This document shows positions 37,021 through 44,707 of a stretch of DNA of 64,000 nucleotides, piece by piece. Origin of the DNA: Novosphingobium sp. (GTDB lineage: Bacteria > Pseudomonadota > Alphaproteobacteria > Sphingomonadales > Sphingomonadaceae); assembly GCF_027489515.1 (NCBI RefSeq), contig NZ_JAIXZS010000052.1:50679-114678 (forward strand), written 5' to 3'. A program made the translations under genes and the position numbers. The notes beneath the pieces are model-generated. The model had not been told where the DNA came from, did not search any database, and worked only from the letters and a program-made list of their open reading frames with translations. Every line of letters begins with the position of its first letter. The stretch's first letter is position 1.

Positions 37021-37036
37021 GCTCCCATATGGGAGC
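37021..37036. promoter_or_regulatory. Perfect 16-bp palindrome between LuxR-type regulator and cysD
   Basis: GCTCCCATATGGGAGC is fully self-complementary. It lies directly upstream of the LuxR-type gene and about 60 bp upstream of cysD, the right geometry for a dimeric LuxR-type regulator acting on one or both genes. Confidence 0.55.
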
Positions 37037-37095
37037 TTTGTGCCGGCGCGCAAGAGGCCATGTGGCATGCGCAACCTTTGAACGGCCGGAACACG

Positions 37096-38025
37096 ATGTC
37101 AGACCCTGTCAGCAAATCCACCCTGACCCATATCCAGCGCCTCGAGGCCGAGGCGATCCACATCATGCGCGAGGTGGTGGCCGAGGCGACCAATCCGGTG
37201 ATGCTCTATTCGGTGGGCAAGGACAGCGCGGTGATGCTGCACCTTGCGCGCAAGGCCTTCTACCCGAGCCCGCCGCCGTTCCCGCTGCTCCACGTGGATA
37301 CCACGTGGAAGTTCCAGGCGATGTACGAACTGCGCGAGCGGATGGCGATGGAGAGCGGCATGGAGCTGCTCGTCCACCAGAACCCCGAAGCCGCCGCGCG
37401 CGGGATCAATCCGTTCGACCACGGTCCACTTCACACCGATATGTGGAAGACCGAAGGCCTCAAGCAGGCGCTCGACAAGTGGGGCTTTGACGCGGCCTTC
37501 GGCGGTGCGCGGCGCGACGAGGAGAAGAGCCGTGCCAAGGAGCGCATCTTCAGCTTCCGCACCGCTTCGCACGGCTGGGATCCCAAGAACCAGCGTCCAG
37601 AGCTGTGGAACATCTACAACGCGCGCAAGAACAAGGGCGAGAGCATCCGCGTGTTCCCGATCTCGAACTGGACCGAGCTCGATATCTGGCAGTACATCCG
37701 CCTCAACGACGTGCCGATCGTGCCGCTCTATTTCGCGGCCAAGCGGCCGACCTTCGAGTGGGAGGGCGGCCTGTTCATGGCCGACGACCTGCCACGGCTC
37801 GAGAAGGTGCTGGGCTATCGCCCTGAAATCACGGAGCGTTCGATCCGCTTCCGCACGCTCGGTTGCTTCCCGCTGACGGGTGCGGTGGAGAGCAATGCGA
37901 CGACGCTCAACGAAGTGATCCAGGAAACGCTGCTCACCACCACCAGCGAGCGGCAGGGCCGCGTGATCGACAAGGATGCCGGGGGCGCCGGCATGGAAGT
38001 CAAGAAGCAGCAGGGATATTTCTGA
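37096..38025 (+). CDS. cysD: Sulfate adenylyltransferase subunit 2
   Basis: This 309-residue protein has the PP-loop [21 protein letters not shown]. It also contains [30 protein letters not shown] and a C-terminal [10 protein letters not shown]. CysD makes adenosine 5'-phosphosulfate from ATP and sulfate with the GTPase CysN, the first step of sulfate assimilation. ATG 37096 is where homology begins. The stop codon overlaps the cysNC start by one base (TGATG). Confidence 0.97.
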   Translation: MSDPVSKSTLTHIQRLEAEAIHIMREVVAEATNPVMLYSVGKDSAVMLHLARKAFYPSPPPFPLLHVDTTWKFQAMYELRERMAMESGMELLVHQNPEAAARGINPFDHGPLHTDMWKTEGLKQALDKWGFDAAFGGARRDEEKSRAKERIFSFRTASHGWDPKNQRPELWNIYNARKNKGESIRVFPISNWTELDIWQYIRLNDVPIVPLYFAAKRPTFEWEGGLFMADDLPRLEKVLGYRPEITERSIRFRTLGCFPLTGAVESNATTLNEVIQETLLTTTSERQGRVIDKDAGGAGMEVKKQQGYF

Positions 38026-39950
38026 TGTCGGGTACGGACGTGATCTACCAGACCGAGGCCCTGATTGCCGAGGACATCGAGGCCTACCTCAACCTGCACC
38101 AGCACAAGTCGATGCTGCGCTTCATCACCTGCGGCAGCGTGGATGATGGAAAATCGACGCTGATCGGGCGCTTGCTCTACGATTCGAAGATGATCTTCGA
38201 GGATCAGCTCGCAGCGCTCGAGAACGACAGCAAGAAAGTCGGCACGCAGGGCGGCGAGATCGACTTTGCGCTGCTCGTCGATGGCCTTGCGGCCGAACGC
38301 GAACAGGGCATCACGATCGACGTCGCTTACCGCTTCTTCAGCACCGAAAAACGCAAGTTCATCGTCGCCGACTGCCCGGGCCACGAGCAGTACACGCGCA
38401 ACATGGTGACGGGCGCCTCGACGGCGGACCTCGCGGTGATCCTGATCGACGCGCGCAAGGGCGTGCTTGCGCAGACGCGTCGGCACAGCTATCTCGCGCA
38501 CCTCATCGGCATCCGCCACATCGTGCTCGCGGTGAACAAGATGGACCTGATCGGCTACGATCAGGCGCGCTACGACGCGATCGTCGCGGATTATGCGGCG
38601 TTCGCCGCCAGCATCGGCATCGAGGCGTTTACCGCGATGCCGATCTCGGGCTTCAAGGGCGACAACATCACCGCGCTCAGCGACAACACGCCGTGGTATT
38701 CCGGCCCCACGCTGATGGGGCACCTTGAAACGGTGGAAGTGAACACGGCGGCTGAAGCTGCCGGAGTTTTCCGCATGCCGGTGCAGTGGGTGAACCGCCC
38801 GAACCTCGACTTCCGGGGCTTTTCGGGGCTGATTTCCAACGGCACCGTGCGCAAGGGCGATGCCGTGCGCGTGCTCCCTTCGGGCAAGACCAGCACGGTG
38901 ACGCGCATCGTCACGCTTGATGGGGATCTGGAGGAAGCGGTGGCCGGCCAGTCGGTCACGCTGTGCCTCGCCGACGAGATCGACTGCTCGCGCGGCGATG
39001 TGCTGGCGGCTGCCGATGCGCCACCGCAAGTGGCGGACCAGTTCGAAGCGAACCTCGTGTGGATGGCCGACGAGCCGCTTGTGCCGGGCCGCGCCTATTG
39101 GCTGAAGCTGGCGAGCCAGACCGTCTCGGTGACGGTTTCGCAGCCCAAGTGCACCATCAATGTCAACACGATGGAGCGCCTTGCGGCCAAGACGCTTGAA
39201 CTCAACGCCATCGGTCTTGCCGAGATCACCACCGACCGCGCGATCGTGTTCGAGCCTTATGGTGAAAGCCGCACGCTCGGCGGATTCATCCTGATCGACA
39301 AGATCAGCAACGCCACCGTCGCGGCGGGCATGCTCAACTTCAGCCTGCGCCGCGCGCAGAACGTGCACTGGCAGGCGCTCGATGTGACGCGCGAAGCTCA
39401 TGCACGGCTCAAGGGCCAGAGCCCGGCAGTGCTGTGGTTCACCGGCCTCTCCGGCTCGGGCAAATCGACCATCGCCAATCTAGTCGAGAAGAAGCTCCAC
39501 GCGCTCGGCAAGCACACGTTCCTGCTCGATGGCGACAACGTGCGCCACGGGCTCAACAAGGATCTGGGCTTCACCGAGGCTGACCGCATCGAGAACATCC
39601 GCCGCGTGGCCGAAGTCGCCAAGTTGATGACGGATGCGGGGCTCATCGTGCTGACGGCCTTCATCAGCCCGTTCCGCGCCGAGCGCGACATGGTGCGGGC
39701 GCTGCTGCCCGTCGGCGAATTCTTCGAGATCTTCGTCGATACGCCGCTGGAAGAAGCCGAACGGCGCGATGTGAAGGGGCTCTACAAGAAGGCCCGGAGC
39801 GGGGCGCTCAAGAACTTCACCGGGATCGACAGCCCCTACGAAGCGCCGGAAAACGCTGAAATCCGCGTGGACACGATGCGCGAAAGCCCCGAAGAGGCGG
39901 CGGAGCGGATCGTGGCGCTGATCATCGGCGACTGGATGCCAGTGATCTGA
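38025..39950 (+). CDS. cysNC: Bifunctional sulfate adenylyltransferase subunit 1 / APS kinase
   Basis: This 641-residue fusion has two parts. The N-terminal CysN GTPase (about residues 1-450) shows [40 protein letters not shown] and NKMDL. The C-terminal CysC kinase (about 460-641) shows [32 protein letters not shown] and [13 protein letters not shown]. It couples GTP hydrolysis to APS formation and then phosphorylates APS to PAPS. It is one-base coupled to cysD. The stop sits inside a three-copy 13-base repeat. Confidence 0.97.
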   Translation: MSGTDVIYQTEALIAEDIEAYLNLHQHKSMLRFITCGSVDDGKSTLIGRLLYDSKMIFEDQLAALENDSKKVGTQGGEIDFALLVDGLAAEREQGITIDVAYRFFSTEKRKFIVADCPGHEQYTRNMVTGASTADLAVILIDARKGVLAQTRRHSYLAHLIGIRHIVLAVNKMDLIGYDQARYDAIVADYAAFAASIGIEAFTAMPISGFKGDNITALSDNTPWYSGPTLMGHLETVEVNTAAEAAGVFRMPVQWVNRPNLDFRGFSGLISNGTVRKGDAVRVLPSGKTSTVTRIVTLDGDLEEAVAGQSVTLCLADEIDCSRGDVLAAADAPPQVADQFEANLVWMADEPLVPGRAYWLKLASQTVSVTVSQPKCTINVNTMERLAAKTLELNAIGLAEITTDRAIVFEPYGESRTLGGFILIDKISNATVAAGMLNFSLRRAQNVHWQALDVTREAHARLKGQSPAVLWFTGLSGSGKSTIANLVEKKLHALGKHTFLLDGDNVRHGLNKDLGFTEADRIENIRRVAEVAKLMTDAGLIVLTAFISPFRAERDMVRALLPVGEFFEIFVDTPLEEAERRDVKGLYKKARSGALKNFTGIDSPYEAPENAEIRVDTMRESPEEAAERIVALIIGDWMPVI

Positions 39951-39978
39951 CGGAGTGATCCGACAGAGTGATCTGACG
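39940..39978 (+). repeat. Three tandem 13-base repeats across the cysNC stop codon
   Basis: Copies: CAGTGATCTGACG (39940-39952), GAGTGATCCGACA (39953-39965), GAGTGATCTGACG (39966-39978). The first contains the cysNC stop; the last ends 15 bp before the cysQ ATG. The array looks like a recent slippage duplication. Confidence 0.8.
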
Positions 39979-39993
39979 AATGCAGGGGTCTTG

Positions 39994-40728
39994 ATGGACG
40001 ATATCGAACTGGCGCGGCATCTGGCGGCGGGTGCGGCGCGCATCCTGATGGACCTTCGCGCGGCCGGCACGCACGAGGGCAAGGCCCTTGGCGCGGAAGG
40101 CGATTTGCGCGCCAATAGCTGGCTGATGGCCGAGATTGCCGCGCACCGGCCAGAGGACGGCGTCCTCAGCGAAGAGACGCAGGACACGCCCGAGCGCCTT
40201 TCCAAGTCGCGCGTGTGGATCATCGATCCGCTCGACGGCACGCGCGAGTATGGCGAGGGGCGCAGCGACTGGGCGGTCCATATCGGCCTCGCGATCAATG
40301 GCGTAGCCACGCTGGGCGCAGTGGCGCTGCCGGGGCTGGGGCTCGTGCTCGATAGCGGCGCACCTCAGCCGCTGCCGGCAATGGCAGAGCCCCCGCGCCT
40401 GCTGGTGAGCCGCACCCGGCCTGCGCATGAAGCGGTTGAAGTGGCCAAGGTGCTTAGCGGTGAACTCGTGCCGATGGGTTCGGCGGGTTCCAAGGCCATG
40501 GCTGTCGTGCGCGGAGAGGCGGAAATCTACCTCCATTCGGGCGGGCAGTACGAGTGGGACAACTGCGCGCCGGTGGCCGTGGCGGCCGCCGCCGGGCTCC
40601 ATGTCTCGCGCATTGACGGCACGCCGCTCGTCTACAACAACCGCGATACGTACCTGCCTGACCTTCTGATCTGTCGCCGCGAATGGGCGGAACAGGTCCT
40701 TGGTGCCGTAGCGGCAATCGAGGCTTGA
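39994..40728 (+). CDS. cysQ: 3'(2'),5'-bisphosphate nucleotidase CysQ
   Basis: This 244-residue phosphatase belongs to the inositol-monophosphatase fold. It has the metal motifs VLSEETQD and WIIDPLDGTREYGEGRSDWAVHIGL. A C-terminal GGQYEWDNCAPVAVAAAAG holds the second Asp signature. CysQ degrades 3'-phosphoadenosine 5'-phosphate (or PAPS), the by-product of the pathway encoded upstream. ATG 39994 gives the expected family start; an upstream in-frame start at 39955 lies in the repeat array. It is 43 bp after cysNC and probably in the same operon. Confidence 0.94.
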   Translation: MDDIELARHLAAGAARILMDLRAAGTHEGKALGAEGDLRANSWLMAEIAAHRPEDGVLSEETQDTPERLSKSRVWIIDPLDGTREYGEGRSDWAVHIGLAINGVATLGAVALPGLGLVLDSGAPQPLPAMAEPPRLLVSRTRPAHEAVEVAKVLSGELVPMGSAGSKAMAVVRGEAEIYLHSGGQYEWDNCAPVAVAAAAGLHVSRIDGTPLVYNNRDTYLPDLLICRREWAEQVLGAVAAIEA

Positions 40729-40762
40729 CCGGCTGCAGCTTTGCCGACACGGAAGGGGCGCG

Positions 40763-41248
40763 ATGATCGATCCCCGCTTGTTCCGTGATGTGCTTGGCGC
40801 CTACCCGACCGGGGTCTGCGTAATCACCGCGCTTTCCGAGGATGGCGAGCGGCATGGCCTTGTCGTCGGCTCGTTCACGTCGATTTCGCTTGATCCCCCG
40901 CTCGTCGGCTTTTTCCCGGACAAGCGTTCTGGCACCTGGCCGAAGATCGAGGTGTCGGGGCGGTTCTGCGTCAACGTGCTCGGCGCCGATCAGCTTTCGC
41001 TGTGCCGCCGTTTCGCCGCGCGCAGCCACGACAAGTTTGCCGAACTGGCGCACGGGCAGAGCCCCGCGGGCCTTCCGGTGCTCGACAACGCGATCGCGTG
41101 GATCGACTGCACGATCGAGCGCGTGACTGAAGTGGGCGATCACTGGCTGGTGGTCGGCGCGGTCGAGGCGCTGGGCAAGCAGGGCGAGGGCAATCCGCTG
41201 CTGTTCTTCCGCGGGCAGTATCACGATCTGGCGCTGCTCGCTGACTGA
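40763..41248 (+). CDS. Flavin reductase family protein
   Basis: This 161-residue FMN-binding split-barrel protein has YPTGVCVITA, GLVVGSFTSISLDPPLVGFFPDKRS, RFCVNVLGADQ and a C-terminal GNPLLFFRGQYH. Such proteins supply reduced flavin to two-component monooxygenases. No oxygenase partner is adjacent. It follows cysQ by 34 bp, and a short hairpin terminator lies directly after it. Confidence 0.92.
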   Translation: MIDPRLFRDVLGAYPTGVCVITALSEDGERHGLVVGSFTSISLDPPLVGFFPDKRSGTWPKIEVSGRFCVNVLGADQLSLCRRFAARSHDKFAELAHGQSPAGLPVLDNAIAWIDCTIERVTEVGDHWLVVGAVEALGKQGEGNPLLFFRGQYHDLALLAD

Positions 41249-41258
41249 TCTGGCTCTT

Positions 41259-41280
41259 TCTACCAACTGGTAGATTTTTT
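41259..41280 (+). terminator. Short hairpin with T6 after the flavin reductase gene
   Basis: TCTACCA-AC-TGGTAGA followed by six Ts starts 11 bp past the stop. The stem is short and AT-leaning, so it could instead, or also, be an operator-like palindrome. Confidence 0.55.
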
Positions 41281-41298
41281 GCTCCCGAGGCCGCCAGA

Positions 41299-41312
41299 TT
41301 GATTTCGGTCAA
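41299..41312 (+). promoter_or_regulatory. FNR/FnrL box upstream of a candidate sRNA and fnrL
   Basis: TTGATTTCGGTCAA fits the FNR/FnrL site TTGAT-N4-(A/G)TCAA. Activation from the usual -41.5 position would place a transcription start near 41347. Confidence 0.75.
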
Positions 41313-41342
41313 GGTTCGCCGCTTCCGCCCCTGCCACAAAAA

Positions 41343-41429
41343 TGGGGCGCGGAAGGACCGGCTGTCATTCCCCCTTCCGCCGATTTCTCCCCGACTTCGG
41401 GCGGCGAGTACTCCTCGCCGCCCTCTTTT
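41343..41429 (+). ncRNA. Candidate FnrL-activated small RNA (or fnrL leader attenuator)
   Basis: This stretch of about 85 bases holds two strong hairpins. Hairpin 1 is GCGGAAGG (41349-41356) with CCTTCCGC (41373-41380), loop of 16 bases. Hairpin 2 is GGGCGGCGAG (41399-41408) with CTCGCCGCCC (41414-41423), followed by TCTTTT, a classical terminator. An FNR box lies at the right distance upstream, and pyrimidine-rich bases are exposed between and within the hairpins. This is the general plan of an FNR-controlled trans-acting RNA such as E. coli FnrS, though no sequence likeness to FnrS is claimed. It could also be an attenuated leader of fnrL, whose start is 74 bp past the terminator. Confidence 0.45.
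41399..41429 (+). terminator. Strong Rho-independent terminator upstream of fnrL
   Basis: A ten-base-pair GC stem (GGGCGGCGAG / CTCGCCGCCC), five-base loop, then TCTTTT. It lies before the fnrL start codon, so it ends a transcript begun upstream of fnrL. Confidence 0.75.
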
Positions 41430-41502
41430 CGTGATGCTTTTGAGCGGGCTAGACCGGATGCACGATTGCCGCAGACCAATCCGACTGGTAGAACCGGAGT
41501 GG

Positions 41503-42210
41503 ATGAGCGCTTGTGATACTTGCATAGTCCGCAATCGGGCGATTTGCGCCGGTCTCGAACACCCCGAGATAACGGCGCTCAGTGTCATGGGCCGCCGCCG
41601 CACCGTTTCCGCCGGTGAACCACTGATCTGGGAAGACGACGACTCGCTTCTCGTCGCCAACGTGATCGAAGGCGTGCTGAAGCTCACCACCAGCACCGCC
41701 GATGGGCGCGAGCAGATCGTGGGCGTTGCCTATCCGTCCGATTTCATTGGCCGTCCGTTCGGCCAGACGAGCGCCGCCAGCGTAGTTGCGCTCACCGACG
41801 CGCGCGTCTGCGTGTTCGCCCGCAACGATTTCGATCGCTTCGCGCGGGAGCATCCGGAGCTTGAGCACAAGCTGCTCGAGCGCACGCTCGCCGAACTGGA
41901 CCGGACGCGCGCATGGATGATGCTGCTTGGCCGCAAGAGCGCGCCGGAGAAGATCGCGACCTTCCTGCTCGACATGTCCGAACGGCTGGCTGACAACGGC
42001 TGCGTTCATCAGCCCGGGGCGCAGAGCGGCCCGGCGCGGCAGTTTACCCTGCCGTTTTCGCGCCAGCAGGTTGCCGATCTGCTCGGCCTGACCATTGAGA
42101 CGGTGAGCCGCCAGTTCACCAAGCTCAAAGCTGATGGCGTGGTCGCGCTGCCGGGGCGGCGCGACGTGGAAATCCTGAATCGCGGCGCGCTGATGGCGCT
42201 GGCGGGATAA
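41503..42210 (+). CDS. fnrL: FnrL-type oxygen-sensing Crp/Fnr regulator
   Basis: This 235-residue regulator has an N-terminal cysteine cluster (MSACDTCIVRNRAIC: Cys4, Cys7, Cys15) and a further Cys in DARVCVFAR. These four are the expected ligands of an oxygen-labile [4Fe-4S] cluster. A cyclic-nucleotide-like sensor fold follows. The C-terminal helix-turn-helix FSRQQVADLLGLTIETVSRQFTKL has the E--SR recognition helix of FNR proteins that read TTGAT half-sites. It would switch on microaerobic genes such as the nearby cbb3 cluster. ATG 41503 follows CGGAGTGG; the open frame upstream passes through the terminator and is not coding. Confidence 0.92.
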   Translation: MSACDTCIVRNRAICAGLEHPEITALSVMGRRRTVSAGEPLIWEDDDSLLVANVIEGVLKLTTSTADGREQIVGVAYPSDFIGRPFGQTSAASVVALTDARVCVFARNDFDRFAREHPELEHKLLERTLAELDRTRAWMMLLGRKSAPEKIATFLLDMSERLADNGCVHQPGAQSGPARQFTLPFSRQQVADLLGLTIETVSRQFTKLKADGVVALPGRRDVEILNRGALMALAG

Positions 42211-42239
42211 AGCCAGAAGATTCTTCGCACCGTAGGGTT

Positions 42240-42251
42240 GATACAAGTATC
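42240..42251. promoter_or_regulatory. Palindrome GATAC-AA-GTATC upstream of the RTX-like gene
   Basis: A perfect 12-base inverted repeat lies 53 bp before the RTX-like start and 29 bp after the fnrL stop. It is a possible operator; no match to a known site. Confidence 0.25.
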
Positions 42252-42304
42252 GGGCTGCCAAGCGCGATATTCTCCCTGCAAGCAAGGCAGGCGGAGAGAG
42301 TATC

Positions 42305-43612
42305 ATGTTGATTGCACCGATACTGGTGGGCGATGGTATCCAGGTCGAACTGGCCAGCGGTCAGAACGTATTTGTCAGTGCCACTTCGACCGTGGCATCA
42401 GCGGTAGACGCTGGAATCTGGGCGCGCGGCGATTTTCATTTCATCTCCGTCTATGGCTATGTCGCGGGCTCGTTTGCGGCCATCATGCTCGGCGAGAACG
42501 GCTTCTATGGAAGGCTTGGCAACACGGCCAACCAGACGCGGATCGTGATCGGTGAGAACGGCGTTGTGTCGGGCAACACCTATGGGGCCTACGTGCGGGG
42601 CGACAAGTGCACCATTCTCAACAATGGCGAGATCAGCAGCGATTTCATCGGCATCCTGCTGGTGAAGGACGATGGCAGCGGCAATGTCGGCAACAGGATC
42701 ATCAATCGCGGGATCATCAGCGCAACGGAGACGGGGATTGATTCGCGCAATTACGGGCTGAAGCTCTACAATTACGGTGTGGTTGAAGTCCTGTCCGATG
42801 CCGATGTGGCGGTGCGATCCAGTTCGGCCAACGACAATACGATCACCAATCGCGGGCTGATCTCTGGCGGAATCATCCTTGGCGACGGGTATGATCTTGT
42901 CGACAACCGGGCCGGAACGATCGAGGGCAGCGTGGACCTGGGGGGCAACAACGATGTGTTCCGCGCCGGGGTCAGCATCGAAGCCGTGCGCGGCGGCCTT
43001 GGCATCGACACGCTGCAGTTTGGCGGTGCCTCGGGTGTTTCGATCAACCTGACGCTCGGCACGGCGTCTGGCGGATGGGCGGAAGACGACCAGTACGACG
43101 GGTTCGAGAACGTGATCGCGACCAAGGGAAACGATCTGCTGATCGGCAGCGCGGTCAACAACGGTCTGGACGGGCGCGATGGCAACGACCGGCTGGAAGG
43201 CCGCGACGGCGCCGACAGCCTGCTTGGCGGGGCGGGCAATGACGTTCTCGTCGGCGGGAAAGGCTCGGATGCCCTTCGCGGCGACGCCGGGGCCGACACC
43301 TTCGTGTTTGCCGTTGGCGATTTCGGCGGGAAGGCGCTCGGCCCGGCGGACCTCATCCTCGACTTTTCGCATGTCGACAAGGACAGGATCGATCTCTCTC
43401 GCGTCGATGCCAATACGCTGGTTTCGGGGAACCAGGCCTTCGTGTTCATCGACACAGCCGCGTTCGGCAAGGTCGCCGGGCAGCTGCGGGTCGACAACTC
43501 GACCCCAGGCTATACGCTGCTGACCGGGGACACCAATGGTGACGGCGCGATTGATTTTGCGATTGCGTTCAACAGCGTGGTGAAAGTCTATGCCGCGGAC
43601 CTGATCCTGTGA
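42305..43612 (+). CDS. RTX-like secreted protein, beta-helix plus Ca2+-binding nonapeptide repeats
   Basis: This 435-residue protein has no Sec signal. An N-terminal region of about 220 residues carries repeats of the type ITNRGLISGGIILGDGYDLVDNRAGTIEG, as in beta-helical adhesins. Next come RTX nonapeptides (GNDLLIGS, DGRDGNDRLEGRDGADSLLGGAGNDVLVGGKGSDALRGDAGAD, seen in pieces). The C-terminal module LILDFSHVDKDRIDLSRVDAN...GDTNGDGAIDF...AADLIL ends in the hydrophobic residues of type I secretion substrates. It is probably exported by an ABC/HlyD/TolC system, which is not in the window. Two paralogues lie at 60.4-63.5 kb. GGCGGAGAG precedes ATG 42305. Confidence 0.85.
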   Translation: MLIAPILVGDGIQVELASGQNVFVSATSTVASAVDAGIWARGDFHFISVYGYVAGSFAAIMLGENGFYGRLGNTANQTRIVIGENGVVSGNTYGAYVRGDKCTILNNGEISSDFIGILLVKDDGSGNVGNRIINRGIISATETGIDSRNYGLKLYNYGVVEVLSDADVAVRSSSANDNTITNRGLISGGIILGDGYDLVDNRAGTIEGSVDLGGNNDVFRAGVSIEAVRGGLGIDTLQFGGASGVSINLTLGTASGGWAEDDQYDGFENVIATKGNDLLIGSAVNNGLDGRDGNDRLEGRDGADSLLGGAGNDVLVGGKGSDALRGDAGADTFVFAVGDFGGKALGPADLILDFSHVDKDRIDLSRVDANTLVSGNQAFVFIDTAAFGKVAGQLRVDNSTPGYTLLTGDTNGDGAIDFAIAFNSVVKVYAADLIL

Positions 43613-43692
43613 CGTTCTGATTGCCGGAGCGCGCGGCGCTGATGCAGCGACGGACGGCCAGCAGGGCCGAAGCCCGGCTTGCCGCCCGCCCC

Positions 43693-43709
43693 CCCTCCTC
43701 GAAGGGAGG
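43693..43709. terminator. Hairpin between the convergent RTX-like gene and ompW
   Basis: CCCTCC-TCGAA-GGGAGG lies between the two converging stops and could stop transcription from both sides. The T tract is weak. Confidence 0.4.
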
Positions 43710-43765
43710 TTTGCCCGGACGCGCGGGGAGGGTCGGAGGCCATCCGCGCCGACGGGGCAATCCGG

Positions 43766-44452
43766 TCAGAACCGGTAGGACACGCCGGCGCTGAGGATCC
43801 AGGCGTTGATCTTGTGGCGCGTGGTGAGTGCTTCCACCCCGCCGGCAGTGGTGAAGTGGGCGGTGGTGTTCACCCAGTACTTCTTGGCATCGAGGCTGAG
43901 GCCGTAGCCGCTCTTGCCGAGCGCGATATCGACGCCACCTTGCACGGCCGCGCCCACTTCGTTGGAGAGGCGCACGCGCGCCGCGCCAAGCCCGGCGGCC
44001 GCCGCACCCGGGCGTTCACCCAGCCAGAGATAGAGCGCGGGACCGGCGCCGATGTAGGGCTTGATCCCGCCCGACAGCGGCAAATGGTATTTGAGCGTGA
44101 GGGTTGCGGGGATCAGGATGGCGTGATCGACGATAGCCGCCCCCGCCAGTGGGCCGGCGCCGGTCACGTGGTGCGCGCTGGTGCAGCAGATCGTCTCCGC
44201 CGAAATGCTCGGCGTGAAGAAGTATTCGACCGCGAGCGTGGGCACACCGTTGTTGCTCGCCTTCGTTTGCGAACCGGCGGGGAGGCCGATCAGATCCTTG
44301 TCGACGCGGCTGATCTTGCCATCGGGCAGCACCGCTGAACCGAGCAGCTTGATCTGCCATTTGCCGTCGGCCGATCCGGCGTGGGCAGGCGCTGAGACAA
44401 GGGCGGTAGCGGCGAGCGCCGCGGCGATGGTGGCTGCGTGGAGGGTTTTCAT
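43766..44452 (-). CDS. ompW: OmpW family outer-membrane protein
   Basis: This 228-residue small beta-barrel protein has a signal peptide (MKTLHAATIAAALAATALVSAPAHA). Family motifs are WQIKLLGSAVLPDGKI, LAVEYFFTPSISAE, PATLTLKYHLPLSGGIKPYIGAGPALY and a C-terminal WILSAGVSYRF with terminal Phe. OmpW forms an eight-stranded barrel with a hydrophobic channel; in gamma-proteobacteria it is FNR-controlled. It diverges from ccoN across 255 bp containing one good and one degenerate FNR site. Confidence 0.9.
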   Translation of the reverse strand: MKTLHAATIAAALAATALVSAPAHAGSADGKWQIKLLGSAVLPDGKISRVDKDLIGLPAGSQTKASNNGVPTLAVEYFFTPSISAETICCTSAHHVTGAGPLAGAAIVDHAILIPATLTLKYHLPLSGGIKPYIGAGPALYLWLGERPGAAAAGLGAARVRLSNEVGAAVQGGVDIALGKSGYGLSLDAKKYWVNTTAHFTTAGGVEALTTRHKINAWILSAGVSYRF

Positions 44453-44550
44453 GAGCTGGGGCTCCCAAAGCTGCGGATGTCCTGCCCCTCGCAGGACGGC
44501 TTGAAGGCCGCAGCACGCCGTCCCAATGCCGCGAGGACGCACCTGCAACA

Positions 44551-44564
44551 TTGACTGAGCGCAA
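44551..44564. promoter_or_regulatory. Degenerate FNR-like site on the ompW side of the ompW-ccoN region
   Basis: TTGACTGAGCGCAA keeps one full half-site and three of five bases of the other. It lies about 100 bp upstream of ompW and may be a weak FnrL site. Confidence 0.3.
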
Positions 44565-44632
44565 ATCAGGGCAGGAAAAAATAACCGTTTCGGCAAAAGA
44601 ATAATCGGCGAGCGCAAACGCCGCGCGGCAAA

Positions 44633-44646
44633 TTGACACCGGTCAA
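44633..44646 (+). promoter_or_regulatory. FNR/FnrL box upstream of ccoN
   Basis: TTGACACCGGTCAA is a perfect TTGAC-N4-GTCAA palindrome, 62 bp before the ccoN start, the expected place for FnrL activation of cbb3 oxidase genes. Confidence 0.85.
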
Positions 44647-44707
44647 TGTTGCGGGGGCGAAGGACGGGCAGGGACAGTCCAGCAATTCGCATGGAAGGGT
44701 GCTTCCC

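Noticed and set aside
41299..41502. Upstream extension of FnrL
   Set aside because: It would translate through the FNR box and a terminator hairpin; CGGAG before ATG 41503 and the Cys cluster at the new N-terminus fit FnrL.
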